Source of the DNA: Oscillibacter valericigenes | Lineage (GTDB): Bacteria > Bacillota > Clostridia > Oscillospirales > Oscillospiraceae | Assembly: GCF_021531315.1 (NCBI RefSeq) | Contig: NZ_JAFBIQ010000003.1 | Coordinates: 141,069-205,068, forward strand | Length of the DNA stretch: 64,000 nt | Reading direction: 5' to 3' | Shown here: positions 38,415 through 47,912 of the stretch, piece after piece | Position numbering within the stretch: the first letter of the stretch is position 1 | Layout: each line of letters begins with the position of its first letter | Position numbers and translations under genes: made by a program | The notes under the pieces: model-generated | Seen by the model: only the letters and a program-made list of their open reading frames with translations | Databases searched by the model: none | Told to the model about the DNA's origin: nothing

Positions 38415-41400
38415 TTACTTCTTGTCGTACATATCGATGAGCTTGACGAGGTGCTCGTAGCGCTCCTTGGCGGCTTCCTCGTTGCGCGCGAAGAGGGTGT
38501 CGGCGCGCTCGGGGAACTCGCGGGTCAGGCGGCTGTAACGAGCCTCGTTCATCAAAAACTCCTGATAGCCGCCCGCGGGGGCCTTGGAGTCGAGGGTGAA
38601 CTTCTGCTCGGCTGCAGGATTGAAGCGGAACAGGTTCCAGTAGCCGCACTCGACGGCCTTCTTCATTTCCTTCTGGCAGTTCATCATGCCGCCCTTGATG
38701 GAGTGCATCTCGCAGGGGCTGTAACCGATGATGAGGGACGGGCCGGGATAGGCCTCGGCCTCGCAGATGGCCTTGATGGTCTGCGCGGGGTTAGCGCCCA
38801 TGGCGACCTGCGCGACATAGACATAGCCATACTGCATGGCGATCTCGGAAAGGCTCTTCTTCTTGGTCTCCTTACCGGCAGCCGCAAACTGCGCGACCTG
38901 ACCGATGTTGGAAGCCTTGGAGGCCTGTCCGCCGGTGTTGGAGTAGACCTCGGTATCAAAGACAAAGATGTTGACATCCTTGTTCTGCGCGATCACATGG
39001 TCAAGGCCGCCGTAGCCGATGTCGTAGGCCCAGCCGTCGCCGCCGAAGATCCACTGGGACTTCTTGGCAAGGTAAGCCTTCTTGTCGAGGATCTTGGCGA
39101 CCAGCTTGCAGGCGTCGCAGTCGCAGAACTGCTCGCCCTTGGCCTTGAGCTCGGCAGCGTGCGCAGCGAACTGCGGCATGGCGGCAAGCTCGTCGACGGT
39201 GGCGATGCTCGCCTGCAGCGAGGCGACATAAGCCTTGGTCGCCTCGGCGTTGGCCTTGCCGTCGGCGTAAGTGTCGAGCCACTTCTGCGCGGCAGCCTTC
39301 AGCTCGGGACGCGCCCACTCGACGGCGAGCAGCGCACGGGTATCGTCCGCAAGGTCCTCGCGGATCTTCTCCTGACCGACGAACATACCGAAGCCATGCT
39401 CGGCGTTGTCCTCAAACAGGGAGTTGCACCACGCGGGGCCGTGGCCGTTCTTATCCGTGCAGTACGGAGAGGTGGCGCCGGGGCCGCCCCAGATGGACGA
39501 GCAGCCGGTGGCGTTGGAGATGTACATACGGTCGCCGAAGAGCTGAGTGACAAGGCGCGCGTAGCTCGTTTCGGCACAGCCGGCGCAGGAGCCGGAGAAT
39601 TCGAGCATGGGCTGCATGAACTGGCTGCCCTTGACGGTGGTATCCTGCATATCGGCCTTGGGCGCGACCTCGTCCAGGCAGTAGTCGAAGACCTCCTGCT
39701 GCTTGAGCTCATCCTCCTGCGCGACCATAGTCAGAGCGCCGACCGGGCACTGACCGACGCACACGCCGCAGCCCATGCAGTCGAGCGGGGAGATAGCCAT
39801 GGTGTACTTGTAAACACCCTTGCCCTTGCCGGCCTTGATGTCAACGATCTTCGCGGCGGCGGGAGCGTTCTTGGCCTCTTCCTCGGTGAGCGCGAAGGGA
39901 CGGATGGTGGCGTGCGGGCAGACATAGGCACAGTTGTTGCACTGGATGCACTTCGTCTCGTCCCATGCAGGCACGGAGACGGCGACGCCGCGCTTTTCGT
40001 AAGCGGCAGCGCCCAGTTCCCACTGGCCGTCCACATGGGGCATGAAGGCGGAAACGGGCAGGCTGTCGCCGTCCATGCGGTCGATGGGATCGAGGATATC
40101 GCGGACCTGCTTGACAAGCTCGGGCTTGCCCTTGAGCACCTCGGGCTTATCCTCGTCCACGGCGTTCGCCCAATCGGCGGGCACATTGATCTTCTTGTAG
40201 GCGGTGGCGCCGAGATCAATGGCCTTGTGGTTCATGTCGACGATGTCCTGGCCCTTCTTGAGGTAGGAGTGCGTCGCGGCGTCCTTCATGTACTGGATGG
40301 CCTGCTCCTCGGGCATGACCTTGGCGAGGGAGAAGAACGCGGACTGGAGAATGGTGTTGTTGCGCTTGCCCATGCCGATCTCGATGGCGAGGTCGATGGC
40401 GTTGATGGTGTAGAGCTGGATGTTGTTCTTGGCGATGTAGCGCTTGGCGTCCGCCTTGAGGTGATGATTGAGCTCATCGAAGTCCCACTGGCAGTTGATC
40501 ATAAACACGCCGCCGGGCTTGACATCGTCGACCATCTTGAAGCCCTTGATGATGTAGCTGGGATTGTGGCAGGCGACGAAGTCGGCCTTGTTGATGTAGT
40601 AGGGGCTCTTGATGGGCTTGTCACCGAAGCGCAGGTGGCTGATGGTCACGCCGCCGGTCTTCTTGGAGTCGTACTGGAAGTATGCCTGCACATACTTGTC
40701 GGTGTGGTCGCCGATGATCTTGATGGAGTTCTTGTTCGCGCCGACGGTACCGTCGCCGCCGAGGCCCCAGAACTTGCACTCGATGGTGCCCTCCGCCGCG
40801 GTGTTCGGGCAGTTCTTGTCCTCGGGGAGGGAGAGGTTCGTCACATCGTCCACGATGCCGATGGTGAACTGGCGCTTGGGCTCGGTCTTGCTCAGCTCAC
40901 TGTAAACGGCGAACACAGAGGCCGGCGGGGTGTCCTTGGAGCCGAGACCGTAGCGGCCGCCGATGACCTGAACATCGGTCTTGCCGGCGTTGGCGAGCGC
41001 GGTGACAACATCGAGGTACAGAGGCTCGCCCTGTGCGCCGGGCTCCTTGGTGCGGTCGAGGACTGCGATCTTCTTGGCCGTCGCGGGAATGGCCTCGATC
41101 AGGCGCTCGGCTTTGAACGGGCGGTATAGGCGAACCTTGATGAGACCGACCTTCTCGCCGTGGGCGTTGAGGTAGTCGATGACCTCCTCGGCCACGTCGC
41201 AGATGGAGCCCATCGCGATGATGACGCGGTCGGCGTCGGGTGCGCCGTAGTAGTTGAAGAGCTTATAGTCGGTGCCGAGCTTGGCGTTGATCTTGTCCAT
41301 ATAGGACTCAACGACCTCGGGCAGCGCATCATAGTAACGATTGCAGGCCTCGCGGTGCTGGAAGAAGGTGTCGCCGTTCTCATGGCTGCCGCGCATATGC

Positions 41401-42038
41401 GGATGCTCGGGGTTGAGGGCGTGCTCACGGAACGCCTTGACCGCGTCCATGTCGCACATCTCGGCGAGATCCTTATAATCCCAAACCGCGATCTTCTGGA
41501 TCTCGTGGCTGGTGCGGAAACCGTCGAAGAAGTTGACAAAGGGGACCTTGCCGCTCAGCGCCGCAAGATGGGCAACGGGGGAAAGATCCATGACCTCCTG
41601 CACATTGCCCTCGCAAAGCATGGCGAAGCCGGTCTGACGGCAGGCCATCACATCGCTGTGGTCGCCGAAGATGTTCAGCGCGTGGGTGGAAACGGTACGC
41701 GCGGACACATGGAACACGCAGGGAAGCTGCTCGGCAGCGATCTTATACATGTTGGGGATCATCAGCAGCAGGCCCTGAGACGCCGTGTAGGTGGTCGTCA
41801 GCGCACCGGTGCCGAGGGAGCCGTGCACCGCGCCGGCTGCGCCGGCCTCAGACTGCATCTCGACAACCTTCACGCGGGTGCCGAAGATGTTCTTCAGTCC
41901 GTTGGCGCTCCACTGGTCGACCATGTCGGCCATGGGGCTCGAGGGGGTAATGGGGTAGATCGCGGCAACTTCGCTGAACGCATACGATACATGCGCGGCA
42001 GCGTTATTGCCGTCCATGGACTTCATTTTTCTTGCCAT
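38415..42038 (-). CDS. nifJ: Pyruvate:ferredoxin (flavodoxin) oxidoreductase
   Basis: A 1207-residue homodimeric enzyme that oxidises pyruvate to acetyl-CoA and carbon dioxide and reduces ferredoxin, central to anaerobic energy metabolism. All fused domains are present in order: pyrimidine-binding N-domain (YPITPSSPMAD), gamma domain, CoA-binding region, the two-cluster ferredoxin insert (CIQCNNCAYVCP and CMGCGVCVGQCP) and the thiamine diphosphate domain (GDGWAYDIGYGGLD). The proximal cluster cysteines CAGC are intact. The start follows AAGGAGG. It is monocistronic with its own promoter and terminator. Confidence 0.97.
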   Translation of the reverse strand: MARKMKSMDGNNAAAHVSYAFSEVAAIYPITPSSPMADMVDQWSANGLKNIFGTRVKVVEMQSEAGAAGAVHGSLGTGALTTTYTASQGLLLMIPNMYKIAAEQLPCVFHVSARTVSTHALNIFGDHSDVMACRQTGFAMLCEGNVQEVMDLSPVAHLAALSGKVPFVNFFDGFRTSHEIQKIAVWDYKDLAEMCDMDAVKAFREHALNPEHPHMRGSHENGDTFFQHREACNRYYDALPEVVESYMDKINAKLGTDYKLFNYYGAPDADRVIIAMGSICDVAEEVIDYLNAHGEKVGLIKVRLYRPFKAERLIEAIPATAKKIAVLDRTKEPGAQGEPLYLDVVTALANAGKTDVQVIGGRYGLGSKDTPPASVFAVYSELSKTEPKRQFTIGIVDDVTNLSLPEDKNCPNTAAEGTIECKFWGLGGDGTVGANKNSIKIIGDHTDKYVQAYFQYDSKKTGGVTISHLRFGDKPIKSPYYINKADFVACHNPSYIIKGFKMVDDVKPGGVFMINCQWDFDELNHHLKADAKRYIAKNNIQLYTINAIDLAIEIGMGKRNNTILQSAFFSLAKVMPEEQAIQYMKDAATHSYLKKGQDIVDMNHKAIDLGATAYKKINVPADWANAVDEDKPEVLKGKPELVKQVRDILDPIDRMDGDSLPVSAFMPHVDGQWELGAAAYEKRGVAVSVPAWDETKCIQCNNCAYVCPHATIRPFALTEEEAKNAPAAAKIVDIKAGKGKGVYKYTMAISPLDCMGCGVCVGQCPVGALTMVAQEDELKQQEVFDYCLDEVAPKADMQDTTVKGSQFMQPMLEFSGSCAGCAETSYARLVTQLFGDRMYISNATGCSSIWGGPGATSPYCTDKNGHGPAWCNSLFEDNAEHGFGMFVGQEKIREDLADDTRALLAVEWARPELKAAAQKWLDTYADGKANAEATKAYVASLQASIATVDELAAMPQFAAHAAELKAKGEQFCDCDACKLVAKILDKKAYLAKKSQWIFGGDGWAYDIGYGGLDHVIAQNKDVNIFVFDTEVYSNTGGQASKASNIGQVAQFAAAGKETKKKSLSEIAMQYGYVYVAQVAMGANPAQTIKAICEAEAYPGPSLIIGYSPCEMHSIKGGMMNCQKEMKKAVECGYWNLFRFNPAAEQKFTLDSKAPAGGYQEFLMNEARYSRLTREFPERADTLFARNEEAAKERYEHLVKLIDMYDKK

Positions 42039-42111
42039 AAATGAAACCTCCTTATAGTTCGCCGCCGGGGAGCGGCGCCTTTCGCGTCTTTACGCAAAAT
42101 CTGACCCTATT

Positions 42112-42140
42112 ATCATAGCACTGTTTTTTCCCAATGTAAA
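42112..42140 (-). promoter_or_regulatory. Promoter of the pyruvate:ferredoxin oxidoreductase gene
   Basis: On the minus strand TTTACA (42135-42140) and TATGAT (42112-42117) are 17 bases apart. The leader of about 70 bases contains a GC-rich stem (42060-42080). The 321-base divergent region 42039-42359 holds this promoter, the comM promoter and an AT-rich middle. Confidence 0.65.
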
Positions 42141-42294
42141 CGGCACTTTTGCAAAAAACATTCATGATTTTGTAAGATAAACTTTATATTTCCGAATAGT
42201 TGCCACATTTTTGCAATTTATTATTCAAAACATCTATATGCGTCGGCTCTTTTGCAGGATATTATTCCTTTCCCGCTGCTGTCCCGCGCCGCGC

Positions 42295-42323
42295 TTGCCT
42301 TATGACGCGATCTGTGGTAGACT
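42295..42323 (+). promoter_or_regulatory. Promoter of the comM-thiI unit
   Basis: TTGCCT (42295-42300) and TAGACT (42318-42323) are 17 bases apart, 36 bases before the comM start. Confidence 0.65.
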
Positions 42324-42359
42324 GAAAACAGAAAAACGGGCAGGAAAGGACGGCGGCGT

Positions 42360-43883
42360 ATGGTCACAACGGTGCGTTCCCTCGGCTTGCAGGGCATTTC
42401 CGGTTATGAGGTCACGGTGGAGTGTTTTCTCTCGGGTGGGCTTCCCGCGTTCGATGTCGTCGGTCTCGGCGACACAGCGGTGAAGGAAGCGCGCGAGCGT
42501 GTGCGCGCCGCCATCAAAAACTGTGGAGCGAAGTTCCCCGTCAGCCGCATTACGGTCAACCTCGCCCCGGCGAACCTCAAAAAAGAGGGTACGGTCTACG
42601 ACCTGCCGCTGCTGCTTGGCATTTTAGCGGGTGAGGGCGAGATCGATGCGCCCGCTTCGGACGCCGCCTTCATCGGAGAGCTGTCGCTCACCGGCGCGCT
42701 GCGCCCGATCAGCGGCGTGCTGCCGATGGCGATGGCCGCGGTGCGCGCAGGTGTCAAAACGCTCTATGTCCCCGCGGCGAACGCCGCCGAGGCGACGCTT
42801 GCCGACGGCCTGACCGTCTACGGTGTGGAGACCGCACCGCAGCTCCTATCGCATCTGCGCGGCGAGAAAAAGCTCTCCCCCGCTGCGCGCTGGGAGCCGG
42901 CGGCGGAGACCGATGCCGTCCCCGATTTTGCCGATGTGATGGGGCAGGAGAATGTCAAGCGCGCGCTGGAGATCGCCGCCGCAGGTTCGCACAATGTTCT
43001 GCTCATCGGAAGCCCAGGTGCGGGCAAATCCATGCTCGCGCGGCGCCTCCCGTCCATTCTCCCCGACATGACGCACGACGAGGCGCTCGAGTCCACCGAG
43101 ATCTGGTCGGTCGCAGGATTGACCGACAGCAAGCACCCCCTGCTCACGCAACGACCCTTCCGCGCTCCGCACCACACGCTCTCCGCCGCGGCGATGTCCG
43201 GCGGCGGCAGGGCGCTCTCGCCGGGTGAAATCTCTCTCGCGCACCACGGCGTGCTGTTTTTGGATGAATTCCCTGAGTTCCACCGCGATGTGCTCGAGTC
43301 CCTCCGCGCCCCGCTCGAGGACGGCGAGGTGACCATCACCCGCGCCGCGGGCAGCGTGACGCTGCCGAGCCGATTTATGCTTGTCGGCGCGATGAACCCC
43401 TGCCGCTGCGGCTGGTACGGCCACCCCTCCGGGCGCTGCCGCTGCTCGCAGAAGGATGTGGAGAAGTATGTCTCCAAAATTTCCGGCCCGCTGCTCGACC
43501 GCATGGACCTGCAGGTCAGCGTCCCCTCGGTGGAGTTTGAGGCCATGCGCCGGCGCGAAAAGGCTGAGTCCTCCGCCGCCGTGCGCGAGCGCGTCAACGC
43601 CGCGCGGGATATTCAGAAAAGGCGATTTGCGGGAACTAAGGTCACCTGCAACGCCTACATGAGCGCACCGATGGTCGGTGAGTTCTGCCGACTGGACGAG
43701 GCTGGTGAAAAGCTTTTGAAGGGCGCCTTCGACCGCCTCGGCCTCACCGCGCGCAGCCACGATAAGCTGCTGCGCGTCGCGCGCACCATCGCCGACCTCG
43801 ACGGCAGCGAGAGGATCGAGGTCCACCACCTCGCCGAGGCCATCCAGTACCGCAATACGGACATTCTGAGAGGGGAAGGCTGA
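42360..43883 (+). CDS. comM: YifB/ComM-family AAA+ ATPase (Mg-chelatase-like)
   Basis: A 507-residue protein with an N-terminal Lon-protease-like fold domain, a central Mg-chelatase-type AAA+ ATPase and a C-terminal helical domain. Walker A GSPGAGKS is at 217-224, Walker B is GVLFLDEFPEF, and a CRCGWYGHPSGRCRCS cysteine cluster follows. ComM is a helicase that promotes branch migration during natural transformation. The role in this organism is inferred from family. AGGAAAGGA precedes the start. The stop overlaps the next start (TGATG). Confidence 0.93.
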   Translation: MVTTVRSLGLQGISGYEVTVECFLSGGLPAFDVVGLGDTAVKEARERVRAAIKNCGAKFPVSRITVNLAPANLKKEGTVYDLPLLLGILAGEGEIDAPASDAAFIGELSLTGALRPISGVLPMAMAAVRAGVKTLYVPAANAAEATLADGLTVYGVETAPQLLSHLRGEKKLSPAARWEPAAETDAVPDFADVMGQENVKRALEIAAAGSHNVLLIGSPGAGKSMLARRLPSILPDMTHDEALESTEIWSVAGLTDSKHPLLTQRPFRAPHHTLSAAAMSGGGRALSPGEISLAHHGVLFLDEFPEFHRDVLESLRAPLEDGEVTITRAAGSVTLPSRFMLVGAMNPCRCGWYGHPSGRCRCSQKDVEKYVSKISGPLLDRMDLQVSVPSVEFEAMRRREKAESSAAVRERVNAARDIQKRRFAGTKVTCNAYMSAPMVGEFCRLDEAGEKLLKGAFDRLGLTARSHDKLLRVARTIADLDGSERIEVHHLAEAIQYRNTDILRGEG

Positions 43884-44431
43884 TGAAAAAGTACGATGTC
43901 ATGCGTCTTTCCGGCACCGTCCTGCTCGCCCACATGGCGCTTTGCGCTGCGGTATTTCTGCTCATCTTGGCTGCCGCGCAGGACATGACCTCCGACTTCA
44001 CCTTTCGCTCACTCTACGGTCTTGCGCTGGGGGCGCTGGGCACAGCGGCGCTGGCCTTTGCCCTCGGCTGGGGACTGCGCCCAAAGGAACCGCTCCATAA
44101 AAATCTCTGCTGGAATGCCGCAATGGTGCTCTATGCGCTCAACGCGCTCGCGTTTCTGCTTGCGCCGGAGCCGCTCGGCAATGGCCCGATACTTGCCTTG
44201 CTCTGGCAGTTTCCGATGGTGCCCATGCTCGTGGGACTGGACGCGCTTGCCGCGCCGGGGTCCGCGCTCCACCTCTTTCTCGGCGCGCTGCTTGCCGCCG
44301 TCGAACCGCTGTGCCTGACGCTTGGCCTGCTCTCCGGCAGGCGCGCGGAGAAAGCAGCGCCAGAACCCACCAAACCCTCCGCCGAAGCGGCGGAAGTTAC
44401 CAACGATAAGGAGAATACGCCCCATGCGTGA
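43883..44431 (+). CDS. Hypothetical membrane protein between comM and thiI
   Basis: A 182-residue protein with four hydrophobic segments (about 9-30, 45-65, 80-95, 100-150 in part) and a charged, proline- and glutamate-rich C-terminal tail. I do not recognise the family. It is coupled to comM by a one-base stop-start overlap and its last eight bases overlap thiI, so it is genuinely translated with them. Function cannot be assigned. Confidence 0.75.
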   Translation: MKKYDVMRLSGTVLLAHMALCAAVFLLILAAAQDMTSDFTFRSLYGLALGALGTAALAFALGWGLRPKEPLHKNLCWNAAMVLYALNALAFLLAPEPLGNGPILALLWQFPMVPMLVGLDALAAPGSALHLFLGALLAAVEPLCLTLGLLSGRRAEKAAPEPTKPSAEAAEVTNDKENTPHA

Positions 44432-45596
44432 AATCATCTTGTGCAAGCTCGGCGAGGTCGTCCTCAAGGGGCTCAACCGCCGCAGCTTTGAGGATAAGCT
44501 GATCAGCAATCTGCGCCGCCGCACGGCGAAGTGCGGCAGCTTCCGCGTCTATTCCAAGCAGAGCACCATCTATGTGGAGCCTGTGAACGACGAGAGCGAC
44601 CTCGCCGCCGCCTACGACGCCTGCAAGCAGGTGTTCGGCGTCATCGCGGTCAGCCGCGCCCTGCCCTGCGCGAAGGAGGTGCAGGCCATCATTGCCACCG
44701 CCAAGACCTACCTCGCCGACGAGTTTGCCCGCGCGAAGGACTACAAGGTCGAGAGCAAGCGCGCGGACAAGACCTTTCCTCTCACCTCCATCCAGCTCTC
44801 CCAGCAGGTCGGCGGCGCGCTGCATCAGGCGTTCCCGCGCTGTGCGGTCAATGTCCATGACCCCGAGCTGACGGTGTTCATCGAGGTGCGCGAGGACGCG
44901 GCCTATGTCCACGGCCCTGCCGAGGCGGGCGCGGGCGGGCTGCCCATCGGCATGGGCGGCAGCGCCGTGTCGCTGCTCTCCGGCGGCATCGACTCCCCCG
45001 TCGCCTCCTACATGATGGCAAAGCGCGGTGTGTCGCTCGAGATGGTCCACTTCTTCTCCCCGCCCTACACTTCGGACGCAGCCAAGGAAAAGGTGCTTGA
45101 GCTCGCGCAGCTTCTCACCCCATGGTGCGGCCGACTGACCGTCCACATTGTGCCGTTTACCGAAATTCAGGAGCAGATCCGCATGAACTGCCCCGAGGAT
45201 CATTTCACGCTCATTATGCGCCGCTTCATGATGCGCCTCGCCCAGCGCGTCGCCGACGAGGTGCGCGCCAAGGCGCTCGTTACCGGCGAGTGCCTCGGTC
45301 AGGTCGCAAGTCAGACGATGGAGGCCCTGCGCGTGAGCGAGGATGTGGTGGAGCTCCCCGTCCTGCGTCCGCTCATCGGCATGGACAAGGAGGAGATCAT
45401 CAAAATTTCCCGCAGGATCGGCACCTTTGATACCTCCATCCTTCCCTACGAGGACTGCTGCACCGTGTTTACGCCGCGCCATCCCAAGACCAAGCCCCAT
45501 GTCGAGGAGGTGCGCGAGCTGGAGGCGGCGCTGGACATCGACGCCCTTTGTGAGCGCGCGATGGCGCAGCGCGAGCGCGTGCGCGTGAAGCTGTAA
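44424..45596 (+). CDS. thiI: tRNA 4-thiouridine synthase ThiI
   Basis: A 390-residue enzyme that adenylates and thiolates uridine 8 of tRNA and can supply sulphur for thiamine. An N-terminal ferredoxin-like and THUMP region is followed by the PP-loop ATPase motif SGGIDSPVA. It lacks the C-terminal rhodanese domain of the E. coli enzyme, as in other Firmicutes, so sulphur should come directly from a cysteine desulphurase, which is not encoded nearby. The start at 44424 follows AAGGAG. Confidence 0.95.
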   Translation: MREIILCKLGEVVLKGLNRRSFEDKLISNLRRRTAKCGSFRVYSKQSTIYVEPVNDESDLAAAYDACKQVFGVIAVSRALPCAKEVQAIIATAKTYLADEFARAKDYKVESKRADKTFPLTSIQLSQQVGGALHQAFPRCAVNVHDPELTVFIEVREDAAYVHGPAEAGAGGLPIGMGGSAVSLLSGGIDSPVASYMMAKRGVSLEMVHFFSPPYTSDAAKEKVLELAQLLTPWCGRLTVHIVPFTEIQEQIRMNCPEDHFTLIMRRFMMRLAQRVADEVRAKALVTGECLGQVASQTMEALRVSEDVVELPVLRPLIGMDKEEIIKISRRIGTFDTSILPYEDCCTVFTPRHPKTKPHVEEVRELEAALDIDALCERAMAQRERVRVKL

Positions 45597-45606
45597 GGAG
45601 GCGCTT

Positions 45607-46092
45607 ATGTCTTCGTTTGTTTCTCCCGAGCAGGCGCTTTCCGCGCTGCTGCGTGAAAAGGATCGGACACTCGCCGCGGCGGAGAGCTGCACCGGCGGGC
45701 TGATCGCCAAGCGCATGACCGACCTTGCCGGCGCGTCGCAAATTTTTATGGGCGGCGTGGTGAGCTACACGAATTTCGTCAAGGCAAATGTCCTCGGCGT
45801 GCCGCAGGCGCTGCTTGACGAGCACGGCGCGGTCAGCGAGCCCGTTGCCCGCGCGATGGCGGAGGGGGTGCGGCGCATCACCGGCGCCGACTGCGGCATT
45901 TCCGTCACCGGCGTCGCGGGGCCTGACAGCGACGAGCGCGGCAACGCGGTCGGCACGGTCTACATCGGCTATGCAGACGAAAAGGGCGCGGCCTGCCGCC
46001 TGCACCGTTTCGGCGCGCTCACCCGCACGGAGATCCGCGAAAGGGCCGCCGACGCTGCCCTCGCGCTCGCCGCACAGATGCAAAATGAATAA
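45607..46092 (+). CDS. pncC: Nicotinamide-nucleotide amidohydrolase (CinA C-terminal domain)
   Basis: A 161-residue stand-alone CinA C-terminal domain. It deamidates nicotinamide mononucleotide to nicotinate mononucleotide in pyridine nucleotide recycling. The AAESCTGGLIAKRMTD active-site motif and SVTGVAGPDS are typical. The N-terminal molybdopterin-like CinA domain is absent. It begins ten bases after thiI with AAGGAGG and ends the comM unit. Confidence 0.93.
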   Translation: MSSFVSPEQALSALLREKDRTLAAAESCTGGLIAKRMTDLAGASQIFMGGVVSYTNFVKANVLGVPQALLDEHGAVSEPVARAMAEGVRRITGADCGISVTGVAGPDSDERGNAVGTVYIGYADEKGAACRLHRFGALTRTEIRERAADAALALAAQMQNE

Positions 46093-46114
46093 ATTGCAAA
46101 TTTTACTTTCCTCA

Positions 46115-46143
46115 TTGCAAAACCGGACATTCTGTGCTATGCT
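46115..46143 (+). promoter_or_regulatory. Promoter of the small P-loop protein gene
   Basis: TTGCAA (46115-46120) and TATGCT (46138-46143) are 17 bases apart, 56 bases before the start. Confidence 0.7.
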
Positions 46144-46199
46144 GATGGTAAGGATACCGCGCATTGCCGCGCGGATGTTATGCGAAGGAGTGATTTCTT

Positions 46200-46610
46200 A
46201 TGGTTAGACTTATCATGGGTGAGAAGGGCACCGGCAAGACCAAAAAGCTCATCGAGCTGATCAACGCCGCCGTCACTGAGGAAAACGGCAATGTGGTGTG
46301 CATCGAGGCGAAGTCCACGATGACCTTTGACATCCATTATCATGTTCGTCTGATCTCTGCCGACGAATATCAGATCACCACCTACGAGGGCCTGCGCGGC
46401 TTTGTCAGCGGTCTGTATGCCGGCAATTATGATATTTCCCACATTTTTATCGACAATCTCTTCAAGATCGTCGGCGGCGACTGCAATCAGGAGGCGGACG
46501 ATTTCCTCGACTGCCTCAACCGCTTCAGCAACGATCACGGCGTGAAGTTCACCGTTTCCGTCACCGGCGATCCGAGCCTTGCAACCGACGGGATGCAGAA
46601 ATACCTGTAA
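46200..46610 (+). CDS. Small P-loop protein of unknown function
   Basis: A 136-residue protein with Walker A GEKGTGKT at 7-14 and a Walker B-like segment, HIFIDN, near residue 80. There is no helicase, sensor or zinc motif, and it is too small for known AAA+ or thymidine kinase proteins, although the layout resembles a minimal nucleotide-binding core. It has its own promoter, a GAAGGAG box and a terminator, so it is a regulated single gene. I do not know its function. Confidence 0.75.
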   Translation: MVRLIMGEKGTGKTKKLIELINAAVTEENGNVVCIEAKSTMTFDIHYHVRLISADEYQITTYEGLRGFVSGLYAGNYDISHIFIDNLFKIVGGDCNQEADDFLDCLNRFSNDHGVKFTVSVTGDPSLATDGMQKYL

Positions 46611-46632
46611 GCACAGGGGATACGAACATAAA

Positions 46633-46668
46633 GAAGGAGATGGCAGAGCCATCTCCTTCTTCTTTTAT
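46633..46668. terminator. Bidirectional terminator
   Basis: GAAGGAGATGGC (46633-46644) pairs with GCCATCTCCTTC (46648-46659) and a T-rich run follows. It also serves the convergent SLH gene. Confidence 0.88.
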
Positions 46669-46674
46669 CTTGTT

Positions 46675-47712
46675 TTACTTCAGCACATATACGGTGCCGA
46701 TGCCCAGCAGGCGGCACAGCTCCACCTTTCCGGCAATGTCCGCTTCGCTCTCGTACCACACGACCGTGACCGAGCCGTCCTTCTCTGTGCGGTAGATACA
46801 AGAGCTTTCGTGTTGCGCCGAACGGTGGACACGCATTCCCTCGGAGAGCAGCTCGAGCAGCTCGCCCTCGCTCAGCTCCCGCGTGTCGGTCACCTTTCCG
46901 TCGCGCGTGACCTGCATCAGCGGCACGGCGCGCAGTGCCACGCTCCCGCCCCCGCCAGCCTTGACCGCCGCGGTGTAGACCCCCTCCATCGGTGCGCGCG
47001 GGCTGACCGGCACGCTGCCGCTCTCGCCGATGATGCTCTGCACCGTCACACAGCCGGACGGCGCAGCACCATCCGCCGTTTCCGTGACCGAGATCGTGCC
47101 GTGCAGGCGGTCGTAGGCGCGCAGCAGCACGGCCGCCGCCTGCTCGCGCGTGGCAGCCGCCTTGGGATCGAAGCTGTATCGGTTGACGCCGGTGATCAGC
47201 CCCATGCGGTAGGCGAGCGCGACATAGCCCTGTGCCACGGAAACATCTGCGAACGGACAATCCTCCGCCGCCGCGCCCGCAAGCACCGATAGCCCCAGCG
47301 CGCGCACGGTCATCTTCGCCATTTCCTCGCGGGTAATGGCGTCGTTCGGGCGGAACTGCCGGCTCTCACCCGTCAGCGCGCCATGGGCGTAGGCGGTCTC
47401 GATGGCGCTGTAATACCACTTCGCGGAGTTTTGATTATCCGTGAAGCTGCCCATTTCCGGGGAAATAAGCTCCCAGCCCATCAGCCGGCAGAGCGCCGTT
47501 GCGTAGGCGGCGCGCGTCATCGTCTGGCCGAGGCCGAACTTTCCCCCGCCGACACCCTGTATCAGGCCGAGCTGTGCGCAGCGCCCGATGCTTTGCGCCG
47601 CCCAATGGCGCTCCGGCACATCAGAAAATGTCGTTTTCCCCGCCGCACCGACGCTCAGTGTCAGCACCAGCGCCAGCATGAGTGCCATCAGGCACCTGCA
47701 AAAACGCAGCAT
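46675..47712 (-). CDS. Secreted protein with three S-layer homology domains
   Basis: A 345-residue exported protein. The signal peptide (about 1-23) is followed by three SLH modules at about 28-85, 90-145 and 150-205, which bind cell-wall polymers. The C-terminal 130 residues have no recognised domain and contain VVWYESEADIAGKVELC. It is likely cell-wall attached. It is monocistronic with a strong promoter. The unusual feature is the small non-SLH part, which suggests a structural or scaffolding role rather than an enzyme. Confidence 0.85.
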   Translation of the reverse strand: MLRFCRCLMALMLALVLTLSVGAAGKTTFSDVPERHWAAQSIGRCAQLGLIQGVGGGKFGLGQTMTRAAYATALCRLMGWELISPEMGSFTDNQNSAKWYYSAIETAYAHGALTGESRQFRPNDAITREEMAKMTVRALGLSVLAGAAAEDCPFADVSVAQGYVALAYRMGLITGVNRYSFDPKAAATREQAAAVLLRAYDRLHGTISVTETADGAAPSGCVTVQSIIGESGSVPVSPRAPMEGVYTAAVKAGGGGSVALRAVPLMQVTRDGKVTDTRELSEGELLELLSEGMRVHRSAQHESSCIYRTEKDGSVTVVWYESEADIAGKVELCRLLGIGTVYVLK

Positions 47713-47797
47713 AGCATATTCCGTCCTTTCCGAGCGCCTGCCGGCGGAAGATCATTCCCCTCCGCAGCGCAGGCGTTTTGTCTGCGGTCTGCCTGCC

Positions 47798-47826
47798 ATT
47801 ATAGGGGAAACGGGCGCAAAATGCAA
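47798..47826 (-). promoter_or_regulatory. Promoter of the SLH gene
   Basis: On the minus strand TTGCAT (47821-47826) and TATAAT (47798-47803) are 17 bases apart, a near-consensus promoter 86 bases before the start. Confidence 0.75.
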
Positions 47827-47912
47827 TTCTTTTCCGTTCTGCGAAAACTTTATATTTTTCACTGTCCTCTTGACGGGGTGCGGTTCAAAATGTTATGCTG
47901 CATTTCTGCGCG

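Noticed and set aside
38451..41129. An 892-codon open frame opposite the pyruvate:ferredoxin oxidoreductase gene
   Set aside because: It is an antisense shadow created by high GC and codon bias. It lacks a ribosome binding site and resembles no protein, whereas the minus-strand gene is unmistakable.
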